Positions 7,162-13,282 of a stretch of DNA of 13,282 bases are shown piece by piece; position 1 is the stretch's first letter, and every line of letters starts with the position of its first letter. The stretch covers positions 1 through 13,282 of the forward strand of contig CAZZIZ010000091.1 in assembly GCA_964654535.1 (NCBI GenBank), written 5' to 3'. The stretch is from CAZZIZ01 sp964654535 (GTDB taxonomy: Bacteria; Bacteroidota; Bacteroidia; Chitinophagales; UBA2359). The notes under the pieces are model-generated. The model was not told where the DNA came from. It searched no databases and saw only the letters and a program-made list of their open reading frames with translations. The position numbers and the translations under genes were made by a program.

Positions 7162-7905
7162 ATGAAAATAAACGAAGCGTACATTATTGAACAATACAAT
7201 TCAGGTGTCTCGAGTTACGCTGACTTTACTACCGAAGTTGGGCTTTGGGAATCGGAAAGAACAGTTTTTACAAAATACCTCAATAAAACTGATAATATTC
7301 TCGACCTAGGATGTGGAACTGGCAGAACAACCTTTCCCTTATACAACATGGGGTATCAGCAAATCATAGGAGTAGACCTTACGCCGGAAATGATTAGCTC
7401 AGCTAAATCCTTAAATCAGAACTTCAAGACCAACTTAGCATTTGAAGTCGGCGATGCCTGCGACTTGCGTTTCGGAGAGGCTAATTTCGACAGCGCCATT
7501 TTTTCTTTCAACGGAATAATGTCAATTCCGAAAAAGGAAAATCGAGCAAAAGCATTCTCAGAAATCGCCCGCGTACTTAAAGCTGATGGCATTTTTATTT
7601 TCACTACCCACGACCGCGATGCGGCACCAGAATTCTTTTCAGTTTGGGAAGAGCAAAAACAAATCTGGGCAGCAGGCACACAGAATGAACAACTGTTCGA
7701 TTACGGAGACTTGATTACCCATTCGAAAAATGAACCGCGTGAAATTTACATTCATATTCCGGACCGAGCCGAAGTAGAATCAGCTCTTTCCACCGCCGGG
7801 TTTGACTTAATCGAAACATTTTATAGAAGCGAAAAATTCGATGAAAGTGAAGCAGTTAAGGAAAAGTCTGGGGAGTGTAGGTTTTGGATTGCTAGGAAAT
7901 CTTAA
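7162..7905 (+). CDS. Class I SAM-dependent methyltransferase
   Basis: 247 residues from an ATG. A Rossmann-type methyltransferase domain spans about 30-150. It shows motif I ILDLGCGTGRT (46-56) for SAM binding, the acidic residue Asp72 at the end of strand 2 (IIGVDLTPEMI), Asp98 in VGDACDLRF (acidic loop near the adenine), and motif IV-like FDSAIFSFNGIM (109-120). The pattern RAKAFSEIARVLKADGIFIF (128-147) is typical of the Methyltransf_11/25 group, which mostly act on small molecules. The C-terminal part (about 150-247) carries no recognisable substrate signature, so the substrate is unknown. The gene stands alone after the repeat element, with the HAD gene 67 nt downstream. The upstream 25 nt are AT-rich with no Shine-Dalgarno, which is normal for this phylum. 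Confidence 0.88.
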   Translation: MKINEAYIIEQYNSGVSSYADFTTEVGLWESERTVFTKYLNKTDNILDLGCGTGRTTFPLYNMGYQQIIGVDLTPEMISSAKSLNQNFKTNLAFEVGDACDLRFGEANFDSAIFSFNGIMSIPKKENRAKAFSEIARVLKADGIFIFTTHDRDAAPEFFSVWEEQKQIWAAGTQNEQLFDYGDLITHSKNEPREIYIHIPDRAEVESALSTAGFDLIETFYRSEKFDESEAVKEKSGECRFWIARKS

Positions 7906-7972
7906 CGCACAAATCGTCGTAGTCAATTGATCACTAGTTTAATCACTTCAGCCAAATGCGTATTATTATATC

Positions 7973-8674
7973 GTGAAACTTAGCTGGCTTTTATTTGACA
8001 TAGACAATACCCTCTTAGACTTTAACTCAGCGAGCAAAAAAGCATTCTTCCGCGCCTGTGAAAATTTCAAAGTTGAGTGCAACGATGAACTCTATTACCG
8101 TTATAAAAAAATAAATACAAGCGTTTGGGAAGAATTTGAACGGGGAGATATTTCGGCCATTGCACTACGTTCTCTGCGCTTCGAACGTTTCTTCACTTCA
8201 GAAAAGATAAATCCCTGTGCTCCACTGGAATTTAATAGCAGCTACCTCAGCAACCTTATTGATGCCAGTGAGTATTACGAAAATGTACCCGAAATGCTCA
8301 CCAAATGGTCCGCACAATATAAACTGAGCATTGTAACCAACGGACTCAAGGAAGTACAACGCGCAAGACTAGAAAAACTTGATTTAAGCAAATACTTCGA
8401 CAGCATTGTTGTCAGCGATGAAATTGGACATGCCAAACCTAGCAAAGAATACTTCGATTACACCTTTAATAGCATTGAGAACACTCCGCCAAAATCAGAG
8501 ACTTTGATAATTGGCGATAGCCTGATGTCTGACATCCTTGGCGGAATCAACGCAGGAATCAAAACCTGCTGGGTTCATCATGGACGGAAGAACGAAGCCG
8601 AACTTTCCATCGATTACGAAATTGAAAACATCCAATCGCTACCCAGCCTTTTGGAAACAGCTTCTTTTAGCTAA
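7973..8674 (+). CDS. yjjG: YjjG-type HAD hydrolase (noncanonical pyrimidine nucleotidase)
   Basis: 233 residues from a GTG start (VKLSWLLFDIDNT). HAD motifs are complete: motif I DIDNT with nucleophile Asp9 and Asp11, motif II Thr122 in SIVTNG, motif III Lys155 in HAKPSK, and motif IV GDSLMSD with Asp182 and Asp187. The helical cap lies between motifs I and II (about 20-105). The match to Escherichia coli YjjG is strong along the whole length, notably INTSVWEEFERGDI, SDEIGHAKPSKEYFDY and SDILGGINAGIKTCW. YjjG is a 5'-nucleotidase that dephosphorylates noncanonical and damaged pyrimidine nucleotides, a house-cleaning role. It appears monocistronic. Its last 36 nt overlap the end of the convergent metX gene. 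The C-terminus here aligns with where YjjG ends, so this stop is the natural one. Confidence 0.88.
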   Translation: MKLSWLLFDIDNTLLDFNSASKKAFFRACENFKVECNDELYYRYKKINTSVWEEFERGDISAIALRSLRFERFFTSEKINPCAPLEFNSSYLSNLIDASEYYENVPEMLTKWSAQYKLSIVTNGLKEVQRARLEKLDLSKYFDSIVVSDEIGHAKPSKEYFDYTFNSIENTPPKSETLIIGDSLMSDILGGINAGIKTCWVHHGRKNEAELSIDYEIENIQSLPSLLETASFS

Positions 8675-9685
8675 GCGATTCTCTTCTTGTCCATTGTTAC
8701 TGGCGCAATCATAAAATGCGCGGATGCGTTTTGCTATTAGATCTGACTCTACTAAAAAAGCATCGTGCCCATAGTCCGATTCAATCTCATTGTAAACCGC
8801 ATTTGGCAAATATCTGGCGATGTAAGCCTGATTGGAAGCGGGAATAAGTTCATCCGAACCAACACCAATAACCAATGCATTGGTTTTAATTTTTGCAAGA
8901 GCCGTAGCTACACCACCACGTGCACGGCCCAAATGATGCGTGTCCAGCGTTAGAGACAAGTGATAATAACACAAGGCATCAAATCGTTTGGCAAATTTTT
9001 CTCCTTGATACGCTAAGTAATCACTAACCGAAAAGGAATTCTGTCTGTCATCCAAATCGCTGTGTTTTTCCAAAAAAGATTTACGCGTACGGTACAGCAT
9101 TAAACCCATAGCCCGTGCAGCACGCATACCTGCTTTGCCTTGGCCAGGATTTCCAAATGTCGGATCAGCCAATAAAGCCATACGATGGACTTCATGAATG
9201 GCAATACTCCAAGCCGATTCACGAGCCGCGCAACTTATCAGAACCAAATGTTCAACATCTCCTGAAAATGTATAGGCAAACTCCAAGGCTTGACTCCCGC
9301 CATAAGAAGGACCAATTAAGGTGTGAATTTTAGTTATAGCCAACTCTTTTGCCAATAGTTGTTGGGATCGAACAACGTCTCTTACAGTAACCAAAGGAGC
9401 TTCGATCTTATCAGGTCTGGAGCTTCCATAAGGAGAAGCCAAACTGTTAACGCAAATAATGAAATACTCATCCGGAGAATACAAGCGTTCTTGACCGAAT
9501 AAACCCTTCCACCATTCCATCACGTTAGAGCTCCCAGAAAAAGCATGAAAAACCCAAATCACATTCGATTGGTTTGTGTTCATTTTGCCATAAGTTCGGT
9601 AAGCCAAACGCAGATTGTCAATTTGACCGCCATTCTCTAATTGAAAGGCCTTGTCAGTATTAAAATATTTCAGCGCGATTTTCAT
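8639..9685 (-). CDS. metX: Homoserine O-acyltransferase (MetX-like, alpha/beta hydrolase fold)
   Basis: 348 residues. The enzyme transfers an acyl group from acetyl-CoA or succinyl-CoA to the hydroxyl of homoserine, the first committed step of methionine synthesis. The catalytic triad is visible: nucleophile Ser127 in GPSYGGSQ, Asp278 in GVGSDELIP, and His307 in DYGHDAF. Other family marks are VFHAFSGSSNV (45-55), an NSLASPYGSSRP loop (80-91) matching the usual N-x-L-G-x-x-YG-S/T-S/T-x-P, ESAWSIAIHEVHR (156-168) and LMLYRTRKSF (195-204). The nucleophile elbow GPSYGG differs from the common GGSxGG. The start overlaps the end of metZ by 26 nt, so the two are translationally coupled under the SAM riboswitch. 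About 20 C-terminal residues extend past the fold and are encoded in the overlap with the HAD gene. Acetyl versus succinyl preference cannot be told by eye. Confidence 0.88.
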   Translation of the reverse strand: MKIALKYFNTDKAFQLENGGQIDNLRLAYRTYGKMNTNQSNVIWVFHAFSGSSNVMEWWKGLFGQERLYSPDEYFIICVNSLASPYGSSRPDKIEAPLVTVRDVVRSQQLLAKELAITKIHTLIGPSYGGSQALEFAYTFSGDVEHLVLISCAARESAWSIAIHEVHRMALLADPTFGNPGQGKAGMRAARAMGLMLYRTRKSFLEKHSDLDDRQNSFSVSDYLAYQGEKFAKRFDALCYYHLSLTLDTHHLGRARGGVATALAKIKTNALVIGVGSDELIPASNQAYIARYLPNAVYNEIESDYGHDAFLVESDLIAKRIRAFYDCASNNGQEENRLAKRSCFQKAG

Positions 9686-10880
9686 GTCTTAATTTGATTT
9701 TAGGTTCGCTTGATTTTACGATTGCCTGATCTATGTCTTTAATAAGGTCTTGAACGTTTTCTAGGCCAACGGACAAACGCAAGTAAGCTTCGGCAATACC
9801 GGCGGTAGCTCTTTCCTCTTGACTTAACTTGGCGTGGGTAGTTGAAGCAGGGTGAGTGGCGATACTTCGGGTATCTCCCAAATTGGCGGTCAGTGTAAAT
9901 AACTTTAGTTCGTTCAAGAATGCCATTGCCCGTTCAGCACCACCTTCTATTTTAAATCCTACCAATCCTCCACCCTGCCGCATTTGATTCTGAGCCAAGT
10001 CATATTGGGCATTACTCTGGTGGTGAGGATAATAGATTTGCTCAACCGATTCGTGACCATCTAAAAAATTCGCTATAGCAAGAGCATTTGAACAGTGCCT
10101 ATCCATTCTCACGGCCAGGGTTTCCAAACTTTTAGAAAGTACCCAAGCATTAAAAGGTGAAAGGGAAGCACCTGTTCTTCGTACAAAGTCATAGCAAACT
10201 TTAATTAAGTCAGCGCTACCCAAAATAGCGCCACCCAAAACGCGCCCTTGCCCGTCAATATATTTGGTAGCGGAGTGAATGACAAGGTCTGCTCCAAAAT
10301 CAATTGGATTCTGCAAATAAGGCGAGGCAAAACAATTGTCTACAGAAAAAACAATTCCAGCATCCTTGCATAGTTTTCCCAAGTAAGACAAGTCGGCACA
10401 TTTCAAAGTAGGGTTCGCTGGAGTCTCTACAAACAACATGCGGGTATGAGGCTGTACAGCCTCCGCAAACCCTTCATTGTCGTCGATATCGACTAAAGTG
10501 TGACTGACGCCCATCTTTGAAAGCAACTCAGTGATTACGTAATGTGAATTACCGAAAATGGCCCTAGAAGCAATAATGTGGTCCCCTTGTTTTAACAAAG
10601 CGGCCATTGAAACATAAACCGCTGCCATACCTGAAGCAGTTGCTACACCAGCCTCACATTTTTCCAGGGCACAAAGCTTAGCAATAAACTCTGCCGTATT
10701 TGGATTGGTAAATCTTGAGTAAAGATTGCCTTCCACGTGGCCTCCAAATATTTGAGCCCCGTGTTCTGCGGAATCAAAGGTAAAACTAGACGTAAGGAAA
10801 AGAGGAACAGCGTGTTCCTTCTGCTCTGTCTGCTTTAGCTGCGAACGAATCGCAATGGTTTCGAATTGAGTATCTGACAT
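9660..10880 (-). CDS. metZ: O-succinylhomoserine sulfhydrylase (MetZ-type, PLP-dependent)
   Basis: 406 residues, full length for the Cys/Met metabolism PLP-enzyme family. It joins an O-acylhomoserine with sulfide to give homocysteine. Visible residues are YSRFTNP (54-60), which contacts the cofactor phosphate of the neighbouring subunit, SGM (83-85), Asp181 in VDNCFASP for the pyridine nitrogen, the Schiff-base Lys206 in HSATKYIDGQGRVLGG, and Arg368 in YLRLSVGLEN for the substrate carboxylate. The IDGQGRVLGG and RRTGASLSPFNAWVLSKSLETLAVRM stretches (234-259) favour MetZ over MetB or MetC. MetY remains a less likely alternative. It is the first gene behind the SAM-I riboswitch and terminator, and its end overlaps metX by 26 nt. 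The leader before the ATG is A-rich (GACAAAAAATAGAA) with no Shine-Dalgarno. Confidence 0.9.
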   Translation of the reverse strand: MSDTQFETIAIRSQLKQTEQKEHAVPLFLTSSFTFDSAEHGAQIFGGHVEGNLYSRFTNPNTAEFIAKLCALEKCEAGVATASGMAAVYVSMAALLKQGDHIIASRAIFGNSHYVITELLSKMGVSHTLVDIDDNEGFAEAVQPHTRMLFVETPANPTLKCADLSYLGKLCKDAGIVFSVDNCFASPYLQNPIDFGADLVIHSATKYIDGQGRVLGGAILGSADLIKVCYDFVRRTGASLSPFNAWVLSKSLETLAVRMDRHCSNALAIANFLDGHESVEQIYYPHHQSNAQYDLAQNQMRQGGGLVGFKIEGGAERAMAFLNELKLFTLTANLGDTRSIATHPASTTHAKLSQEERATAGIAEAYLRLSVGLENVQDLIKDIDQAIVKSSEPKIKLRHENRAEIF

Positions 10881-10933
10881 TTCTATTTTTTGTCAGCTTA
10901 TACGAAAAGCAGGAGATGCGAAACATTCCGCAT

Positions 10934-10968
10934 AAAAAAAACCTCTAATGACACAGTCAAAAGAGGTT
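10934..10968 (-). terminator. SAM-controlled intrinsic terminator of the metZ leader
   Basis: On the minus strand AACCTCT (10968-10962) pairs with AGAGGTT (10946-10940). An AA/AA internal loop and an inner TGAC/GTCA stem with a 3-nt loop complete the hairpin, followed directly by a T run (10941-10934). It lies 13 nt beyond the riboswitch aptamer and 53 nt before the metZ start, the expected place for the off state. Confidence 0.9.
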
Positions 10969-10983
10969 ATTTATCTTCTGACT
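10955..10983 (-). promoter_or_regulatory. Antiterminator hairpin of the SAM riboswitch platform
   Basis: AGTCAGAAGA (10983-10974) can pair with TCTTTTGACT (10964-10955) over ten positions, nine Watson-Crick and one G-U, closing a 9-nt loop. The 5' arm uses the last two bases of aptamer helix P1, and the 3' arm uses part of the terminator's 5' half. The hairpin therefore excludes the terminator when SAM is absent. The pairing is seen directly; the switching is inferred from known SAM-I mechanisms. Confidence 0.7.
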
Positions 10984-11082
10984 TATCTTCTTGCGCAATG
11001 CGCAAAACGGAATTAGCACCTTCTCATTTCTGAGGGTTGCTAAGGTTTCTCAGGGCCATTTCCCTCCACCTTTCGTGATAAG
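10982..11082 (-). ncRNA. SAM-I riboswitch (S-box aptamer)
   Basis: The minus strand carries the S-box core in order. P1 is CTTATC (11082-11077) with GATAAG (10987-10982). Then come the GAAAGGTGGAGGGA segment with the kink-turn region, GGCCC, GAAACCTTAGCAACC, a P3 hairpin CTCA-GAAA-TGAG, AAGGTGCTAATTCCG, and a P4 hairpin TTGCGC-ATT-GCGCAA (11005-10991). These are the conserved positions that bind S-adenosylmethionine. The 101-nt aptamer lies upstream of metZ-metX. SAM binding stabilises P1 and leaves the downstream terminator free to form, lowering methionine synthesis when SAM is plentiful. Confidence 0.97.
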
Positions 11083-11102
11083 CAATTTATTTAATGAACA
11101 AA

Positions 11103-11115
11103 GAAGCTACGCTTC
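11103..11115. repeat. Short perfect inverted repeat near the predicted metZ transcription start
   Basis: GAAGC and GCTTC flank a 3-nt spacer; one more A/T pair on each side extends the stem to 6 bp (11102-11116). It lies just downstream of the predicted -7 element and upstream of the riboswitch, so it would be at the 5' end of the transcript or overlap the start site. It may be an operator or an mRNA-protecting hairpin; chance is also possible. Confidence 0.4.
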
Positions 11116-11120
11116 TACCA

Positions 11121-11153
11121 CAAACCTAATACAAATTTTCAGAACATCGACAA
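11121..11153 (-). promoter_or_regulatory. Bacteroidota-type promoter for the metZ-metX operon
   Basis: On the minus strand TAGGTTTG (11128-11121) is an exact match to the Bacteroidota -7 consensus TAnnTTTG. A TTG (-33 element) lies at 11153-11151, 22 bp upstream, inside the 17-23 bp spacing known for flavobacterial promoters. Transcription would start around 11114-11117, leaving about 30 nt before the SAM-I aptamer. The position relative to the riboswitch supports the call. Confidence 0.6.
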
Positions 11154-11194
11154 TTTTCATTGGCCTTTGTATATTTCAACTGAAAATAACATTT

Positions 11195-11800
11195 ATGCCA
11201 GCCTACAAAGAACCCAAAGTCGACGCACTAATCGAGAAAAAAAGCGAATGGGCCAAGGAGCTAAAAGCACTGCGCAAAATCCTGCGCGCCTCGAAAATGA
11301 CGGAGACTTGGAAGTGGTCATTCCCCACGTATACTCACTTAGGTAAAAATATTGCTTCTATATCCTGCACGAAAAAAGCTGTAGGCATTTGGTTCTTCCA
11401 AGGAGCACTCCTAAAAGACAAAAAGAAAAAACTACGCAATGCTCAGGAAGGCAAAACCAAAGCAATGCGTCAATGGCTCTTTAAAGATCTCGCTGCAGTA
11501 AAGAAAGACAGCGATCTCTTGGCAGCATATTTAATAGAAGCAAAAGCCAACCAAGAAGCGGGAAAAGAAATAAAACCCGTACGCGGAAAGAAGGTGGTTC
11601 CAATTCCTGCCGAACTAAAAGCAGGACTTAAAGCGAAAAAACTGACCAAGGCATTCGCTGCGCTCAGTCAAAGCAAACAAAACGAATATAATGAGCACAT
11701 CGCTTCTGCCAAACAAGAAGCGACTAAGCAAAGAAGGCTAGACAAAATTCTCCCAATGATTCTAGTAGGCAAGGGCCTCCACGATAAGTACAAAAAGTAA
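11195..11800 (+). CDS. DUF1801 / YdeI-OmpD-associated family protein
   Basis: 201 residues from the ATG at 11195 (MPAYKEPKVDALIEKK). The longer in-frame reading from 10991 is rejected because its first 68 codons run antisense through the SAM riboswitch and metZ promoter and look non-coding. The N-terminal DUF1801 domain (about 17-110) has EWAKELKALRKIL, the MTETWKWSFPTYTHLGKNIA stretch (35-54), and GIWFFQGALLKD (64-75). The C-terminal half (about 134-195) matches the OmdA/YdeI pattern: VPIPAELKAGL, AFAALSQSK, then basic KQEATKQRRLDKIL and the MILVGKGLHDKYKK end. It is soluble and lysine-rich. Family members are annotated as bacteriocin-protection or stress-linked on thin evidence, so no function is claimed. 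Its stop is 4 nt from the convergent trmD stop. Confidence 0.85.
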   Translation: MPAYKEPKVDALIEKKSEWAKELKALRKILRASKMTETWKWSFPTYTHLGKNIASISCTKKAVGIWFFQGALLKDKKKKLRNAQEGKTKAMRQWLFKDLAAVKKDSDLLAAYLIEAKANQEAGKEIKPVRGKKVVPIPAELKAGLKAKKLTKAFAALSQSKQNEYNEHIASAKQEATKQRRLDKILPMILVGKGLHDKYKK

Positions 11801-11804
11801 TACC

Positions 11805-12485
11805 CTACTCGTCCTCCAATAAATCCGGACGACGGTCTTGTGTACGCGCGAGCGATTGCTCATGACGCCACTCATCTATCTTGGCATCGTGACCAGAGAG
11901 TAATATTTCAGGAACTTCCATTCCCTTGTAGTTTGAGGGCCGCGTATAAACCGGCGGCGCTAAAAGATTGTCCTGAAAAGAATCAAACAAAGCAGAAGTC
12001 TCATCATTCAAAACACCAGGCAGCAAACGACCCAGACTATCGACCAAGACTGCAGCAGCCAACTCGCCTCCAGACAAAACATAATCACCAATAGAAATTT
12101 CCATAGTGATAAACCTCTCGCGCACGCGCTCGTCCACACCTTTATAGTGTCCGCAAAGCATTATCAAATTCTTTTTTAGAGAAAGATGATTTGCAGTTTG
12201 CTGATTGTAAGTCTTACCATCCGGACTCATATAAATAACCTCATCGTAGTCTCGCTCCGATTTTAATTTTGAGATGCACAAATCAATAGGTTCAATCATC
12301 ATAACCATACCAGCACCTCCACCATATTGATAATCGTCTATTTGCCGATTGCCCATAGTCGAATACTCACGCAAGGCGTGTACGTGAATTTCGAGCAGAC
12401 CTTTCTCCTGAGCGCGCTTCATCATAGAGTGATTAAGCGGACTGTCTAAAAGCTCGGGCAGTACAGAGATGATATCAATTCTCAT
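11805..12485 (-). CDS. trmD: tRNA (guanine-N1)-methyltransferase TrmD
   Basis: 226 residues, normal length. TrmD methylates N1 of G37 next to the anticodon with SAM as donor, preventing +1 frameshifting. It is a SPOUT-class enzyme that forms a SAM-binding trefoil knot as a homodimer. Motifs seen are MRIDIISVLPELL at the start, YGGGAGMVM (54-62), MLCGHYKGVDERVRERF (about 109-125), the knot sequence ISIGDYVLSGGELAA (about 130-144), YTRPSNYKGMEVPEILLSGH (179-198) and the basic C-terminal RTQDRRPDLL. The ATG overlaps the rimM stop by one base (TAATG), implying coupled translation. Context and sequence agree fully. Confidence 0.97.
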   Translation of the reverse strand: MRIDIISVLPELLDSPLNHSMMKRAQEKGLLEIHVHALREYSTMGNRQIDDYQYGGGAGMVMMIEPIDLCISKLKSERDYDEVIYMSPDGKTYNQQTANHLSLKKNLIMLCGHYKGVDERVRERFITMEISIGDYVLSGGELAAAVLVDSLGRLLPGVLNDETSALFDSFQDNLLAPPVYTRPSNYKGMEVPEILLSGHDAKIDEWRHEQSLARTQDRRPDLLEDE

Positions 12486-13012
12486 TATCCAAAGGTATCT
12501 AGATAGTTATCAGGAAGCTGGAAATAAATGCTTTTGTTCGCTTCATCCACTTTTTCAATATGTGCCTCTACGTATGGAAGATACATTTCCTTACCTCGAT
12601 AGTGCGTAACAATCAATGGCTGACCAGGCGTATCTACTACATCGTCGACAATACCCTCTTCTTTTCCATCAATAAAAACAGCAAAGCCAAGAATCTCCTG
12701 AAACGGATGTCCCAGCTTAGAAGCCTCTAGCAAGCCTTCCATTTTCGCAGCATCTACATATAAATCGCGAGTAGAAAAATGCTTGGCGGTTTCCTTGGTG
12801 TGAATTTCGTCAAACTTAAGAATCGCCGCGCCATCTTCGTTTACGTCAATAGTTTCTGGGAAGTAAGGAATCTTCTTTCCTTCTTCTTCAACGTAAAGCG
12901 CTTTCAGCTTTGGGATGAAATCCAAAAAGAAAGCCTCGAAGGAGACACTAAGTGCTCCGTCGAGGCCGTATGCTTTGTGAATTTTACCAACTAATATGAG
13001 CTGGTCATTCAT
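12485..13012 (-). CDS. rimM: Ribosome maturation factor RimM
   Basis: 175 residues, normal length. RimM binds ribosomal protein S19 on the 30S subunit and assists maturation of the 16S rRNA 3' domain. The N-terminal RimM domain starts with LILVGKIHKAYGLDGALSV (5-23), the family's G-x-I-x-K-x-x-G-L-x-G motif. The C-terminal PRC-barrel domain (about 98-175) includes GIVDDVVDTPGQPLIVTHY (119-137) and MYLPYVEAHIEKVD (142-155). The start is 6 nt after the upstream gene's stop, and the stop overlaps trmD by one base. The three-gene order fits the conserved rpsP-rimM-trmD operon. Confidence 0.96.
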   Translation of the reverse strand: MNDQLILVGKIHKAYGLDGALSVSFEAFFLDFIPKLKALYVEEEGKKIPYFPETIDVNEDGAAILKFDEIHTKETAKHFSTRDLYVDAAKMEGLLEASKLGHPFQEILGFAVFIDGKEEGIVDDVVDTPGQPLIVTHYRGKEMYLPYVEAHIEKVDEANKSIYFQLPDNYLDTFG

Positions 13013-13018
13013 TTTTCT

Positions 13019-13282
13019 CTATGCTTCTTTTCCGCCGTCTAGTTCGTCCTGCCACTTTTTCAATTCGTCCCACTTACCATCGGCAGCCATTTGCGATTGC
13101 TTTGGCCACGTTCCTGGATCGTGCGCACCCAACTTGTTTTCAGTTAAGATTTCTTTGATCTTTTCTGGATCAGCAGCACCTAAAGCTGCGTAGGTTGGAA
13201 AACCTGCACCTGCCAATAACTCACCAATCTTCGGTCCGATACCTTCAATCTTAGTTAAGTCATCTGGAGCTGCATCCGCCGC
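13019..13282 (-). CDS. rpsP: C-terminal part of a probable ribosomal protein S16 with a helix-hairpin-helix extension
   Basis: The 5' end lies outside the window; 87 residues and a TAG stop are seen. The sequence opens with an Ala-rich linker (AADAAPDD), then a helix-hairpin-helix-like motif LTKIEGIGPKIGELLAGAG. The Trp-containing tail (HDPGTWPKQSQMAADGKWDE and onward) ends in QDELDGGKEA. No S16 core is visible. The assignment rests on position, directly upstream of rimM-trmD where rpsP normally sits, and on knowledge that several Bacteroidota ribosomal proteins carry this kind of Ala-rich plus GIGPK tail. A TTG inside (13216) could be mistaken for a start, but the frame is open through to the window edge. 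The domain call is firm; the gene name is an inference. Confidence 0.65.
   Translation of the reverse strand, partial: AADAAPDDLTKIEGIGPKIGELLAGAGFPTYAALGAADPEKIKEILTENKLGAHDPGTWPKQSQMAADGKWDELKKWQDELDGGKEA

Noticed and set aside
11161..11177. Possible promoter TATATTTC before the DUF1801/YdeI gene
   Set aside because: Seven of eight positions fit the -7 consensus, but the nearest clear TTG is only 7 bp upstream, far below the normal spacing.
10991..11194. N-terminal extension of the DUF1801/YdeI frame upstream of 11195
   Set aside because: It is antisense to the SAM-I aptamer and the metZ promoter. The family homology begins at the ATG at 11195.
13019..13216. A short independent 65-codon gene starting at TTG 13216
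   Set aside because: The frame stays open to the window edge and the helix-hairpin-helix motif begins upstream of that codon, so this is only the tail of a longer gene.
1..13282. CRISPR arrays, tRNA or rRNA genes, insertion sequences, phage genes
   Set aside because: I saw no regularly spaced repeats, no tRNA-like cloverleaf, no rRNA segments and no transposase or integrase motifs on either strand.

Overview
The window reads as chromosomal DNA of a member of the Bacteroidota, most likely a Flavobacteriales lineage. The supports are moderate AT-rich composition, A-rich leaders without clear Shine-Dalgarno sites, a TAnnTTTG-type promoter, Bacteroidota-style versions of MetX, MetZ, DUF4129 and DUF58 proteins, and a helix-hairpin-helix tail on the gene before rimM. 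A run of exactly 100 N inside one gene shows this is a draft or metagenome scaffold. The lineage is inferred from gene style, not from a marker gene.

Left part (1-6930): a MoxR/DUF58 membrane cluster. An RDD membrane protein (cut by the window start) is divergent from a tightly packed plus-strand operon: SpoIIM-family membrane protein, an unrecognised six-helix membrane protein, a DUF4129 protein with a signal peptide, a DUF4350 protein, a MoxR AAA+ ATPase and a DUF58 protein. Consecutive genes overlap by 29, 17 and 4 nt, then are 5 nt apart, then overlap by 1 nt, so they are almost certainly co-transcribed and translationally coupled. The same families cluster in distant phyla, but their joint function is poorly known. 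The likely picture is a MoxR ATPase working with a DUF58 adaptor on membrane-anchored partners. The assembly gap removes the N-terminal membrane part of the DUF58 protein.

Middle (6931-8674): a GC-richer, hairpin-rich intergenic element that looks like a Bacteroidota dispersed repeat, then a class I SAM-dependent methyltransferase and a YjjG-type HAD nucleotidase, both on the plus strand.

Methionine locus (8639-11153, minus strand): a promoter, a SAM-I riboswitch with a readable antiterminator/terminator platform, then metZ and metX overlapping by 26 nt. Together they acylate homoserine and convert the product to homocysteine, shut off when SAM is abundant. The metX end overlaps the end of the HAD gene tail to tail by 36 nt.

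Right part (11195-13282): a DUF1801/YdeI-type protein on the plus strand converges on trmD with a 4-nt gap. The minus-strand order is a partial gene (probably rpsP, with a helix-hairpin-helix C-terminal extension), then rimM, then trmD, the classic ribosome and tRNA maturation operon.

The most notable items are the uncharacterised MoxR/DUF58 cluster with its unknown six-helix partner, the structured intergenic repeat and the complete SAM-I switch.
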